Shown here piece after piece: positions 54,418 through 62,401 of a stretch of 64,000 nucleotides of DNA. The notes under the pieces were generated by a model that saw only the letters and a program-made list of their open reading frames with translations, ran no database searches and was not told the origin of the DNA. Origin of the DNA: an uncultured Phycicoccus sp. (GTDB taxonomy: Bacteria; Actinomycetota; Actinomycetes; Actinomycetales; Dermatophilaceae). The DNA is taken from the NCBI RefSeq assembly GCF_947495705.1, contig NZ_CANLZR010000003.1, positions 186,001 to 250,000 on the forward strand. The letters are read 5' to 3'. The position numbers and the translations under genes are program-made. The first letter of the stretch is position 1. Each line of letters begins with the position of its first letter.

Positions 54418-55190
54418 CCACGACCCAGGTCGACATCGTCACCGTCCCCCGGATCACCCGGGGCCCCGAGGCCGACCGTCTCGCCGCAGCCGCCTACGAC
54501 CGGCTGATCGCGCTGCTCGAGAGCCTGCCCGACGACGCCTGGGGTCGACCCACGGACTGCGCGGCGTGGACGGTGCATGCCATGGTGGCCCACCTCGTCG
54601 GCGCGGCGCGCGGCCACGCGTCGCGGGTGGAGTTCGTCCGGCAGGTCGTGCACGGGCAGCGGGCCAAGGGCGCCTTCGACGGCAACGACATGGACGCGAT
54701 GAACGCCTACCAGGTGGAGCGCAACGAGCACCTCACCCCGGCCGAGCTCATCGCGGAGCTGCGCGCCCTGGCCCCACGCGCGGTACGGGGCCGGGCGCGG
54801 ACGCCGGGCCTCCTGCGGCGCCGGAGGATCCCGATGGCGCCTTCCGGCTCGGTCGCGAGCGGCACTCCCGCGTCGATCGGCCTCGGCGAGCTCATGGACG
54901 TCATCCTGACCCGCGACGTCTGGCTGCACCGCATCGACATCTGCCGGGCCGTGGGCCGCCGGCCCGACCTCGACCAGGACGTCGACGGCCGGATCGTCGC
55001 CGACATCGTGGCCGACTGGGCCGCCCGCCACGGCCGGCCGGTGGACCTCGAGCTCACCGGTCCGGCCGGTGGCCGTTTCGTGCAGGGCGACCGGGGCGAA
55101 CACCTCGTGCTCGACGCGGTGGAGTTCTGCCGGATCCTGTCCGGTCGGGCCGGTGGCGAGGGCCTGCTCCGCACCAAGGTCGTGTTCTGA
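54414..55190 (+). CDS. DinB/maleylpyruvate-isomerase-like mycothiol-dependent protein
   Basis: 258 aa. The N-terminal helix bundle has the MDMPI pattern: AYDRLIALLESLPDDAWGRPTDCAAWTVHAMVAHLVGAARGHA, in which W-T-V-x-x-M-V-A-H-L carries the first metal His. The later RDVWLHRIDICRAVG provides the second His pair. Family members use mycothiol with a metal ion. GTG start overlaps the TetR stop, so it is the regulator's likely target. Natural substrate unknown. Confidence 0.78.
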   Translation: MTTTQVDIVTVPRITRGPEADRLAAAAYDRLIALLESLPDDAWGRPTDCAAWTVHAMVAHLVGAARGHASRVEFVRQVVHGQRAKGAFDGNDMDAMNAYQVERNEHLTPAELIAELRALAPRAVRGRARTPGLLRRRRIPMAPSGSVASGTPASIGLGELMDVILTRDVWLHRIDICRAVGRRPDLDQDVDGRIVADIVADWAARHGRPVDLELTGPAGGRFVQGDRGEHLVLDAVEFCRILSGRAGGEGLLRTKVVF

Positions 55191-55287
55191 CACGCGACGA
55201 TCCGGCGCCAGCCCTGGTCCGGACCGCTCCGAGGGTGTAGGCAAGGGGTAGGGCGCGGCCCCGCGCGTTCGCCACCGAGGAGGATCC

Positions 55288-56223
55288 ATGGCCACACTCG
55301 ACAGCGCCCAGTTGCTCGCCGCCCTCGAGCCCACGGTCGAGGAGAACCTCAACCGGCACCTCGGCGCGGCCCAGGAGTGGATGCCGCACGAGTACGTGCC
55401 GTGGTCGCTCGGCCGCGACTTCAAGGAGCTCGGCGGCGAGCCCTGGTCGGTCGAGCAGTCCCCGCTCTCGCCGATCGCCCGGACCGCTCTCGAGGTCAAC
55501 CTCCTCACCGAGGACAACCTCCCCAGCTACCACCGGGAGATCGAGCGTGCGTTCGGTCGGGACAGCGCGTGGGGAGCCTGGGTCAACCGCTGGACCGCCG
55601 AGGAGGGCCGGCACGCGTTCTGTATCCGCGACTACCTCCTCGTCACCCGCGGCGTCGACCCCGACGAGCTCGAGCGGGCCCGGATGGACACGATGGAGGC
55701 CGGCTACGACTCCGGAGACAAGCCCCTGCTGAACGTCTGCGCCTACGTCTCGTTCCAGGAGCTCGCGACCCGGGTCTCGCACCGCAACACCGGGCGCTTC
55801 ACCGAGGAGCCCATCGCCGAGAAGCTCCTCATCCGGGTCGCCAAGGACGAGAACCTCCACATGATCTTCTACCGCAACATCATCCAGGCGGCGCTCGAGC
55901 TGACCCCGAGCCAGACCATGCGGGCGATCACCGACGAGGTCGTGAACTTCCAGATGCCCGGAGCGATCATCCCGGGCTTCGGACGCAAGGCGGTGCAGAT
56001 GGCGATGGCCGGCATCTACGACCTGCGCATCCACCACGACGACATCGTCGCCCCCCTTCTGCGGCAGTGGGGCATCTGGGAGCTCGAGGGCCTCGACGCC
56101 GATGGGGAGAAGGCGCGCGACGAGCTGGCCGCGGCGGTGGCCGCCCTCGACGACGAGGCCTCCCGCTTCGTCGCGAAGCGGGAGGAGCGGGCGGCCAAGC
56201 TGGCCGCCCGACAGCGGGCGTAG
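55288..56223 (+). CDS. Acyl-ACP desaturase (diiron, DesA type)
   Basis: 311 aa. Ferritin-like fold with the diiron ligands in NRWTAEEGRHAFCIRDYL (EExxH) and RVAKDENLHMIFYRNII (DExxH), and an earlier Glu in NLLTEDNLPSYHREI. It introduces a double bond into a fatty acyl chain bound to acyl carrier protein, using O2. GGAGGAT precedes the ATG. It stands alone after a 97-base gap and before an SRPBCC gene. Confidence 0.9.
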   Translation: MATLDSAQLLAALEPTVEENLNRHLGAAQEWMPHEYVPWSLGRDFKELGGEPWSVEQSPLSPIARTALEVNLLTEDNLPSYHREIERAFGRDSAWGAWVNRWTAEEGRHAFCIRDYLLVTRGVDPDELERARMDTMEAGYDSGDKPLLNVCAYVSFQELATRVSHRNTGRFTEEPIAEKLLIRVAKDENLHMIFYRNIIQAALELTPSQTMRAITDEVVNFQMPGAIIPGFGRKAVQMAMAGIYDLRIHHDDIVAPLLRQWGIWELEGLDADGEKARDELAAAVAALDDEASRFVAKREERAAKLAARQRA

Positions 56224-56229
56224 GGGCCG

Positions 56230-56736
56230 GTGCTCGGCGACCGCTGGGGTGTCACCGACGCCGAGGTGGCTCGCCGCTACACCTGCGACGGGGTCGTGCC
56301 CGAGCCGGTGCTCGAGGCGTGGCGCGGGGTCACCGTGGCGGCGGCCCCGGCACAGGTGTGGCCGTGGGTCTGCCAGATCCGGGTGGCGCCGTACTCCTAC
56401 GACTGGATCGACAACCTCGGGCAGCGTTCACCCCGGAGGCTCCTCGGGCTGGACGCTCCGCGAGTCGGTGAGGCGTTCACCCGGACGGGGGGCCGGCCGG
56501 TCGGCCAGGTGCTCGCCGTCGACGAGGGCCGTGAGCTGACCGGCCGGATCATGGGCGCCGTCATGTCGTACCTCCTCGTGCCAAACGGCGCCACGTCGAC
56601 CCGGCTGCTCCTCAAGGTCGTCCTGGCCCGGGGCCGCCTCCTCGCGCCGTTCGTCGCAGTGGGCGACCTCGTGATGGCACGGCGGCAGCTGCTCACGTTC
56701 GCCGAGCTCGCCGAGGCCGATCCCACCGGTCCGTGA
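56230..56736 (+). CDS. SRPBCC/polyketide-cyclase-like protein
   Basis: 168 aa. VTVAAAPAQVWPWVCQIRVAPYSYDWIDNLGQRSPRRL is the START-like helix-grip entry with the PWV.Q......YSYDW.DN.G pattern of an actinobacterial SRPBCC subgroup. A hydrophobic ligand cavity is expected; no catalytic residue is evident. It starts at GTG 56230, 7 bases after the desaturase stop, probably on the same transcript and perhaps handling its acyl substrate (inference). Confidence 0.7.
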   Translation: MLGDRWGVTDAEVARRYTCDGVVPEPVLEAWRGVTVAAAPAQVWPWVCQIRVAPYSYDWIDNLGQRSPRRLLGLDAPRVGEAFTRTGGRPVGQVLAVDEGRELTGRIMGAVMSYLLVPNGATSTRLLLKVVLARGRLLAPFVAVGDLVMARRQLLTFAELAEADPTGP

Positions 56737-56760
56737 CCGGAGACCGGGGACCCGAGGCGG

Positions 56761-59100
56761 TCAGGGAGTGCCGGTGGGGGAGGCCGTCGGTGAGGGGGTC
56801 GGCGTCGCGCTGCTCGAGGGCGACGGTGAGGGCGACGGGCTCGGACTGGAGCTCGGGCCGGCCGTCGGGCGCGCCGTGGGGGACGCGGACGTCGTTCCCG
56901 ACGGGCCGGCGGACGGCGAGGCGGCGTCGGTCGCTGAGGGCGATGGGCTCGCCGAGCCGGACGCGGTGGGCGTCGGGGAGCCCGAGGGGCCGGCGCCGCC
57001 GAGGGGGCCCTGCTCCTCCTCCACCACCGCGAGGATCTGTTGCTCGAAGGCGGTGAGCTGCGCCTGGATGTCGGCCAACGGGACCTCGCCGATGTTCTCG
57101 CCGTAGGCGACGACGTCCTGCCAGATCCGCTCGATCCGGGCGGTCGCCTCGGCACTGAGCGGGCCGTCGAGGGTGACGAAGAGCTGGACCGCGAGCGCGA
57201 ACGTCAGGCAGTTGACGCAGTCGCTGTTCACCGCGACCGAGATGTTCTGGGGCACGGCGACGTCGGTCTGCCCCACCACGAGCACGACCTGGAAGGAGAC
57301 CGCGACGGCCGCGCAGCCGGTGCAGCTGGCAAGGGCGTACGCCTCGTTGGTGTTCGTCGCGGGCTCGCTCCCGTCCGCCCAGATCAGCCCGAAGGCCACG
57401 TCGTAGACGGCGGTGCCGTCGGTCGTGTTGACCGCCAGCGCCTGGGTGTCGCCTTCGCCGGGGGCGGGGGGCTCCGAGAACGGGAAGATCCAGGTCTGCG
57501 GTGCGGGGGAGTCCGCCGCGGTGCCGGCCGGTGCGCTGCCGGTGTCTCGGGGGACGAGCACCATGCCCAGCTGGGGGCGCTCCCGCGTCGGCAGGTCGGT
57601 GCCCGCCGGCCAGGCGATGGTGCCCTGGCCGGTCGACCCGACGTCGAACCCGGTCGAGGGGCCGGCGAGCGCTACGGCGTCGGCGAGCGTGCCGCGCTCG
57701 TAGGCCTGGATCGGCCGGTAGCGCTCCGAGGACGGCCACCACGCCCAGGCCAGACCGCCCACGAGCGCGACGGCGGCGACCGCGGCCACGGCGCGGCGCG
57801 CGGGGCGGCCCTCGGTGCGGGTCCGGACCGAGGTGACGAGGCGGTGGGCGACGCGGACCAGGACGACCGCGATCGCTGCGACGGGCAGGAGCACGACGAG
57901 TGCCGACAGCCCTCGTGCAGTGGCGGAGACCAGGTCGCCCTCGTCCAGGGCCGTCGTGAACTCCGCCCACTGCGCGGCGGCGGCCGCCGCCGCGGTCCCG
58001 ACGATCCGGGGGAACGTCGTGACGAGCAGTACGAGGGTGACGGCGAGCACCGGGACCACGGTGAGGACCCAGGCCGAGACGACGGCCCGGGCCCAGGGCT
58101 TGAGCACCTGCGCCTCCGGGCTCCGCCAGTTCCAGGGCAGCAGGCCGCGCAGCGTCGGCCCGATCCGCTGGAAGAGGTCCGGGACCCCGGTGAGGTCGGC
58201 GAGGACGTGGTACCCGTCGAAGCGCACCAGCGGCAGGAGCTGGCGCAGCATCTGCAGGATCTGCGCCGCGACGAGCAGCAGGACCGCGTCGTCCCGGGTG
58301 AGCCACCACGCCGCGACGGTGACGACGGCGACGATGGCGTTGAAGTAGAGGCCGCCGAGGTCGGTGCGCAGGCGACCGCCGCGGCCGAGCCGGTAGGAGT
58401 CGGTGACGTCGGTGTAGAACGCGGGCCAGATGAGGTAGAGCCCGACCCCCATGGCGCCGGGCGGGGCGCCCCCGCGTCGCGCGGCGGCGGCGTGGCCGAA
58501 CTCGTGGAAACCGGCCGAGAGCACCGTGATCGCGAGCACGGCCAGCAGCAGGCCCGGTCGGGCGAAGGCGTCATGGGTGGCTCCGGCCAGCCCGCGCTCG
58601 AACAGCACCCACCAGCAGATCCAGACGAACGCCGCCACGACGAGCGCCACCAGCACCGGGTTGAACAGAGCGGCGAACGGGGTGGTCAGCCGCCGCGTCC
58701 GCTCGGGGTCGGTGACGACGGCCTTGAACCGTAGGCCGAGCAGCGGGTTGGAGCGCTGGACCTCCGGCTGGGCGCCGTCCACGGTGGTGCACAGACCCAT
58801 CTCGCGGAGCTTGCCCACGAGGGTCTCGACGTTCGCGGCGCTGACGCTGCGGCCGGTGGCGGCAGAGACGGCCGCCGCGAGCTCGTCGTGGTCGCGGCGG
58901 CCGTCGAGAGCCTCCAGCAGGAGGTACAGCATCGGGGTGAGCTGGATGGTCTGGCCGTCGGCCCGGCGGGCCAGCGCCGGGGGTCGCCGGTACCCCGACC
59001 CGCTCATCTCGCCCATCAGCCGGACGCCGTCGGCCCGGTCGGGCAGGGATCCGCCGTCGCTGGTGCGTCCGGCGGCCGGGGCGTCGGTGACCTCGCTCAC
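56761..59100 (-). CDS. PqqD/RRE-like domain fused to M50 membrane metalloprotease
   Basis: 779 aa. Residues about 28-90 (RADGQTIQLTPMLYLLLEALDGRRDHDELAAAVSAATGRSVSAANVETLVGKLREMGLC) have the PqqD-like pattern of RiPP recognition elements. Transmembrane segments follow, with HEFGH at 199-203 (zinc ligands) and a later RFDGYHVLADL (third ligand), the M50 arrangement of putative peptide zinc metalloproteases. A large outside C-terminal domain has paired Cys motifs (ASCTGCAAVAVSFQVVLVV and SDCVNCLTFALAVQLFVTL), a helical segment and a Ser/Pro/Thr-rich tail (SPSPSPSP). GTG 59100 is 7 bases after the stop of the repeat protein, so the two are one operon. Likely role: cleavage or export of that protein. 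Confidence 0.78.
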   Translation of the reverse strand: MSEVTDAPAAGRTSDGGSLPDRADGVRLMGEMSGSGYRRPPALARRADGQTIQLTPMLYLLLEALDGRRDHDELAAAVSAATGRSVSAANVETLVGKLREMGLCTTVDGAQPEVQRSNPLLGLRFKAVVTDPERTRRLTTPFAALFNPVLVALVVAAFVWICWWVLFERGLAGATHDAFARPGLLLAVLAITVLSAGFHEFGHAAAARRGGAPPGAMGVGLYLIWPAFYTDVTDSYRLGRGGRLRTDLGGLYFNAIVAVVTVAAWWLTRDDAVLLLVAAQILQMLRQLLPLVRFDGYHVLADLTGVPDLFQRIGPTLRGLLPWNWRSPEAQVLKPWARAVVSAWVLTVVPVLAVTLVLLVTTFPRIVGTAAAAAAAQWAEFTTALDEGDLVSATARGLSALVVLLPVAAIAVVLVRVAHRLVTSVRTRTEGRPARRAVAAVAAVALVGGLAWAWWPSSERYRPIQAYERGTLADAVALAGPSTGFDVGSTGQGTIAWPAGTDLPTRERPQLGMVLVPRDTGSAPAGTAADSPAPQTWIFPFSEPPAPGEGDTQALAVNTTDGTAVYDVAFGLIWADGSEPATNTNEAYALASCTGCAAVAVSFQVVLVVGQTDVAVPQNISVAVNSDCVNCLTFALAVQLFVTLDGPLSAEATARIERIWQDVVAYGENIGEVPLADIQAQLTAFEQQILAVVEEEQGPLGGAGPSGSPTPTASGSASPSPSATDAASPSAGPSGTTSASPTARPTAGPSSSPSPSPSPSPSSSATPTPSPTASPTGTP

Positions 59101-59107
59101 CCGCGGA

Positions 59108-59794
59108 CTACGGCTGGTCGATGGTGGAGGTCTGGTCCGCGTTCGCGGTGGCCGAGCCCTCGATGTTCTGGTTGATGATCGCGTCCTGCTGCGCGACCGC
59201 GACCGCGTCGCTGTCGATCGAACCGATGTTGGCGGCGACCGCCGCATCGATCGGGGCGGCGACGTTGGCGTTGGCCGCGACCGCACCGTTGACCGGGGCC
59301 GCGATGTTGGCGTCGGCGTTGAGGTCGACGTCGACGTTCAGCAGGTCGTCGTCGGCGAGGTCGCCCACGGTTCCGCCGACATCGCCCGTGGCGTCGCCGG
59401 GCAGAGCGGTGGTCGGGTCGGTGGTGGTGCCGTCGGGGGCGGCCACGCCGGAGTCGGGGGTCGTGGCGTCGGGGCTCGCGCCCTGGGTGATCCCGCTGTC
59501 CTGGGTGGAGTTCGCGGTGGCGTCCGCCGAGACGTTCTGGTCGATCATGACCCCCTGGTCGGCCAGGGCCTGGGCGGTCGAGCCGGTGGAGAGGATGTTG
59601 GCACCGACGGCGGCGTCGATCGGAGCGGCGACGTTGGCGTTGGCGGCCACGGCGAGGTCGATCGGGGCGGCGGCGTCGATGGCGAGGTCGAGGTCGGCGT
59701 TGAGGTCGAGGATCGAGACGACCTCCTTGTCCGGCAGGGCCACGGCGCCCTCGGCTGCGAGCTCCTGGTCGGACAGGCCGTTGGTGTCGTCCAT
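59108..59794 (-). CDS. Leader-bearing, Ala/Asn-repeat protein; candidate substrate of the M50 protease
   Basis: 228 aa. An acidic N-terminal part (MDDTNGLSDQELAAEGAVALPDKEVVSIL) resembles a leader. Two related blocks of about 60 residues follow, one before and one after a Thr/Asp/Pro-rich middle: AVAANANVAAPIDAAVGANI ... DQGVMIDQNVSADATANSTQDSGI and AVAANANVAAPIDAAVAANI ... QQDAIINQNIEGSATANADQTSTI. There is no Cys, no classical signal peptide and no membrane helix. The Gln/Asn-spaced blocks recall functional-amyloid (curlin-like) repeats. I know of no function for this kind of protein. The adjacent RRE-M50 gene suggests recognition of the leader and processing (inference). Confidence 0.7.
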   Translation of the reverse strand: MDDTNGLSDQELAAEGAVALPDKEVVSILDLNADLDLAIDAAAPIDLAVAANANVAAPIDAAVGANILSTGSTAQALADQGVMIDQNVSADATANSTQDSGITQGASPDATTPDSGVAAPDGTTTDPTTALPGDATGDVGGTVGDLADDDLLNVDVDLNADANIAAPVNGAVAANANVAAPIDAAVAANIGSIDSDAVAVAQQDAIINQNIEGSATANADQTSTIDQP

Positions 59795-59916
59795 GAGGGG
59801 TTCCGTTCGTCGAAGGGTCGGGTGCTCGAGTCACCGTACCCACGGAGACGTCCGGGAAAACCCTTGCGAACACGCGAAATTCGCCGGCCCCGCTGACGGA
59901 TGCGCCCTGGTCCCGG

Positions 59917-60000
59917 ACCTGGCGTGACCTATTGGTCGATGTGGGGACGGGCCGGCGGGCACCGTACCTGGCGTGACCTATTGGTCGATGGGGGGACGGG
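59917..60000. repeat. 49-bp-spaced direct repeat downstream of the DUF2383-like gene and upstream of the repeat protein
   Basis: CCTGGCGTGACCTATTGGTC occurs at 59918-59937 and 59967-59986, within perfect 25-base matches (59917-59941 and 59966-59990); GGGGACGGG follows each. Each holds the short dyad GACC-TATT-GGTC. It sits about 120-210 bases upstream of the repeat-protein start and just after the stop of the gene at 60046, so it may bind a regulator of the M50 operon. Confidence 0.7.
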
Positions 60001-60045
60001 CGGGGGTGGGGCCGCGGGGAGAGGTCCCCGCGGCCCCACCGGGCG

Positions 60046-60489
60046 TCAGTCGGCCGCCTGGAGCGCCTTGACCTCGTCGCGCGCCGCGACGATGGCGGAG
60101 TGCTGGCGCTGCACGACCCCGCGGAAGCCCTCGCTGAGGTCCTGCTCGAGAGCCTTCTCGTACTCGGACACGGCGTGGTCCTCACCCGTGACGGCGGCGC
60201 CGAGCACGCTGCCGGCGTCGTCACCGGTGACGGCGTCCTTCATCGCGATCCAGCCGCGGTGCAGCCGGGCCGCGAGCGACCCGCTCTCGTCGACCTCGTC
60301 GCCATAGGCGTGGCCCAGCTCGACGATTTCGCGGACGAAGCCATCACGCTGCTGCGAGAAGCGCTGCATCGTCTCGGCCCACTGCGGCCGGTCGCTGTCG
60401 CGCAGCTTGTCCGCTGCGGCGGCGAACCCGTCGCGGCCGTCCTTGAGCGTCTCGACCAGGTCCTGGGCGACGTTCTCGTCAACCGACAT
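60046..60489 (-). CDS. DUF2383/PA2169-like four-helix-bundle protein
   Basis: 147 aa, all helical. It opens with MSVDENVAQDLVETLKDGRDGFAAAADKL and has GSLAARLHRGWIAMKDAVTGDDAGSVLGAAVTGEDHAVSEYEKAL, matching the PA2169-type ferritin-like bundle (stress-inducible, function unknown). The His/Glu residues typical of a diiron site are not all evident. GAAGGAGAAC precedes ATG 60489; the upstream ATG 60525 is rejected. Confidence 0.75.
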   Translation of the reverse strand: MSVDENVAQDLVETLKDGRDGFAAAADKLRDSDRPQWAETMQRFSQQRDGFVREIVELGHAYGDEVDESGSLAARLHRGWIAMKDAVTGDDAGSVLGAAVTGEDHAVSEYEKALEQDLSEGFRGVVQRQHSAIVAARDEVKALQAAD

Positions 60490-60578
60490 GTGTTCTCCTT
60501 CGTCGTGGGAGTGGTGCACGAGCACCCGTACCCGCTGACACCTCGGCGAAACAAGCCGGCACGATCCGCGGCGGACGC

Positions 60579-60614
60579 GCAGGAGCCTCCGACCCGAAGG
60601 CCGGAGGCTCCTGC
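60579..60614 (-). terminator. Terminator of the DoxX-like gene
   Basis: A perfect 13-bp stem, GCAGGAGCCTCCG with its complement across a 10-base loop, begins 17 bases after the DoxX-like stop on the minus strand. It would end that transcript before the DUF2383-like gene. Confidence 0.8.
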
Positions 60615-60631
60615 GCTCCTCGTGTGATCGC

Positions 60632-61216
60632 TCAGGCGAGGAAGCGGTGCCGCTGGACGATCGGCCGCGACTCCCACCAGCGGCCGAGGCCGAAGGTGTG
60701 GCCCGCGCCGGCGAGGACCAGCATGACGAGCACGAGGGCGTACACGATGTGGTCGTCCATGAAGGGGTTGTTGTCCGGCGGCAGGACGGCGGCCCACATG
60801 AGCACGAGCATCAGGACCCCGGAGGTCGCGGCGACCCGCATGGCGACACCGAGCATGAGCGCGGCACCGATGGCGAGGAGGCCGAGCATGAACAGCCAGT
60901 TGGCCCAGGTGGCGCCGGCGAAGCTCTGGAAGAACTCCGCGAACGGGCCCTTGGTGCCGAAGGACAGGAACCCCTTCGTCGGGGACCCCTCGTTGAACCA
61001 GGCGGCCGGGCCGAACCGGTCGACGACGCCGGTCTCGGCGTCCCGCCCGGTGGCGAAGCCCAGGGCGAAGAGCTTGTCGAGGAAGGCCCACAGGAAGATC
61101 CAGCCGAGCGCGAGGCGGGTGACCGCCGCGACAGCCCGGAACGTCTTGCCTCCGATGGGCGCGGTGACGGCCCCGGACGTGGGGGTCGTGCTCTCGCGGT
61201 TGGTGATGGTGGTCAT
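60632..61216 (-). CDS. DoxX-like membrane protein
   Basis: 194 aa, four or five helices. AVTRLALGWIFLWAFLDKLFALGFATG is the DoxX/TQO-type opening (RLxLGWxFLWAFxDK), and ADNNPFMDDHIVYALVLVMLVLAGAGHTFGLG (PPDNNPFMDDH) is a conserved loop. Related proteins are thiosulfate:quinone oxidoreductase subunits or respiration-linked membrane proteins. GAAGGAG precedes ATG 61216. A DosR-like box lies 74-87 bases upstream, implying hypoxic induction. Confidence 0.82.
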   Translation of the reverse strand: MTTITNRESTTPTSGAVTAPIGGKTFRAVAAVTRLALGWIFLWAFLDKLFALGFATGRDAETGVVDRFGPAAWFNEGSPTKGFLSFGTKGPFAEFFQSFAGATWANWLFMLGLLAIGAALMLGVAMRVAATSGVLMLVLMWAAVLPPDNNPFMDDHIVYALVLVMLVLAGAGHTFGLGRWWESRPIVQRHRFLA

Positions 61217-61289
61217 GGTCCCGGTCTCCTTCGATCTGGTTGGGCTGTGGTGCCACTTCAACAGTGGCGCGGGGCGGTCCTGCGGGACA

Positions 61290-61303
61290 GGGACTTTGGA
61301 CCC
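61290..61303 (-). promoter_or_regulatory. DosR/DevR-like box upstream of the DoxX-like gene
   Basis: On the + strand GGGACTTTGGACCC; on the minus strand GGGTCCAAAGTCCC, with TTG in front. The consensus DosR site is GGGACTWWAGTCCC; the AGTCCC half matches fully, and the other half has GGGTCC. It is 74-87 bases from the DoxX-like start codon. The same 14 bases occur ahead of the USP gene at a similar distance. Confidence 0.75.
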
Positions 61304-61345
61304 AACCTTGTGGGACCTCGGTCGCTGGTTCGGGGCGGGTCGCGG

Positions 61346-62266
61346 TCAGTGCGAGACGGCTCCGGGGCGGACGATCATCACCGGGCAGGAGGCGTGCCGC
61401 AGGAGGGCCTGGCTGACCGAGCCCAGGAGCAGTCCGGTCACCTCGCCCCGCCCCCGGCTGCCCACGACGAGCATCTCGGCGCCGCGGGACACGTTGGTGA
61501 GGACCCGCCGGGGGTCGCCGTGCACGACCTCCTGCTGGAGGGGGACGTCGGGGTAGCGCTCCGCCATGCCCGTGACCATCTCCGCGGTGAGGGCTCGCCC
61601 GTACTCGCCGGCGCGCAGCCTCTCGACCTCGAGGTCCGGCACGAGCACGTCCGCGCCGGAGTACTGCACGGACCACACGTGGACGACCGTGAGGGGCATG
61701 CCGAGCCGGGCGGCCCGCCGGAAGGCCTCCTCGACCGCGGCGCGGCTGCCCTCGGAGCCGTCGGACCCGACGACGACGCCGCGAGGCAGGCTCGTGACCG
61801 GCAGGCGGTCGCGGATGACGACGACGGGGCAGCGGGCCTGGGCCGCCACCTCCACGGTCGTCGAGCCCACGAGGGCGCTGCCGAGGGCTCCGTGGCTCGG
61901 GCCGCCGACGACGACGAGGGCCGCCGTCGCGGAGGCCTCGACGAGGAAGCCCGCGGCGCTGCCGCCGACGCTCGCCGCGGTGACGCCGATCGCGTCGACC
62001 ACGTGGCCGACCCGCGCGAGGCCGTCCTCGACGACGTGGTCATCCGCCTCCGGGGGGACCGGGACCGGGGCCATGGACTCCGGCCACGGCAGGGGGACGG
62101 TGTGCGCGTGCAGCAGCTTGAGGGGGCGGTCGAGGGCCTCGGCCTCGCTCACCGCCCAGTCCAGGGCGGCGTTGCTCGCCGTGCTGCCGTCGATCCCCAC
62201 GACCACCGGACTCCCGGTCCGGGGCGTGGTGTCCGTGTCGTGCTGGGTGGCCGACGTCGTGGTCAT
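61346..62266 (-). CDS. Tandem universal stress protein (two UspA domains)
   Basis: 306 aa. Two Usp folds: PVVVGIDGSTASNAALDWAVSEA (first) and RGVVVGSDGSEGSRAAVEEAF (second). The second has the ATP-binding G-x2-G-x9-G-S pattern in VGSRGRGEVTGLLLGSVS; the first has VGGPSHGALGSALVGST. Tandem Usp proteins are members of the M. tuberculosis DosR dormancy regulon. A DosR-like box lies 85-98 bases upstream of its ATG. It follows the kinase gene on the same strand. Confidence 0.9.
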   Translation of the reverse strand: MTTTSATQHDTDTTPRTGSPVVVGIDGSTASNAALDWAVSEAEALDRPLKLLHAHTVPLPWPESMAPVPVPPEADDHVVEDGLARVGHVVDAIGVTAASVGGSAAGFLVEASATAALVVVGGPSHGALGSALVGSTTVEVAAQARCPVVVIRDRLPVTSLPRGVVVGSDGSEGSRAAVEEAFRRAARLGMPLTVVHVWSVQYSGADVLVPDLEVERLRAGEYGRALTAEMVTGMAERYPDVPLQQEVVHGDPRRVLTNVSRGAEMLVVGSRGRGEVTGLLLGSVSQALLRHASCPVMIVRPGAVSH

Positions 62267-62350
62267 CGGGGGCCTCCTCGGGCCGGGGCCGGCGCCGGAT
62301 CGGCCGGACCTGTCGACTTCAAGCCTCGGGGCCGGAGCCGACCCGGCACA

Positions 62351-62364
62351 GGGACTTTGGACCC
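62351..62364 (-). promoter_or_regulatory. DosR/DevR-like box upstream of the USP gene
   Basis: Identical 14-base core GGGACTTTGGACCC to that at 61290, including the preceding ACA. It lies in the 135-base gap between the kinase stop and the USP start, 85-98 bases before the USP ATG. Two identical sites in similar positions argue for one regulator. Confidence 0.75.
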
Positions 62365-62401
62365 GCGTCCTGATGCACTTCGCTGGGCCGACGCTGCGGG
62401 C

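Noticed and set aside
59917-60000. DosR-type boxes
   Set aside because: The dyad GACC-TATT-GGTC differs from GGGACTWWAGTCCC in half-site sequence when aligned on the centre.
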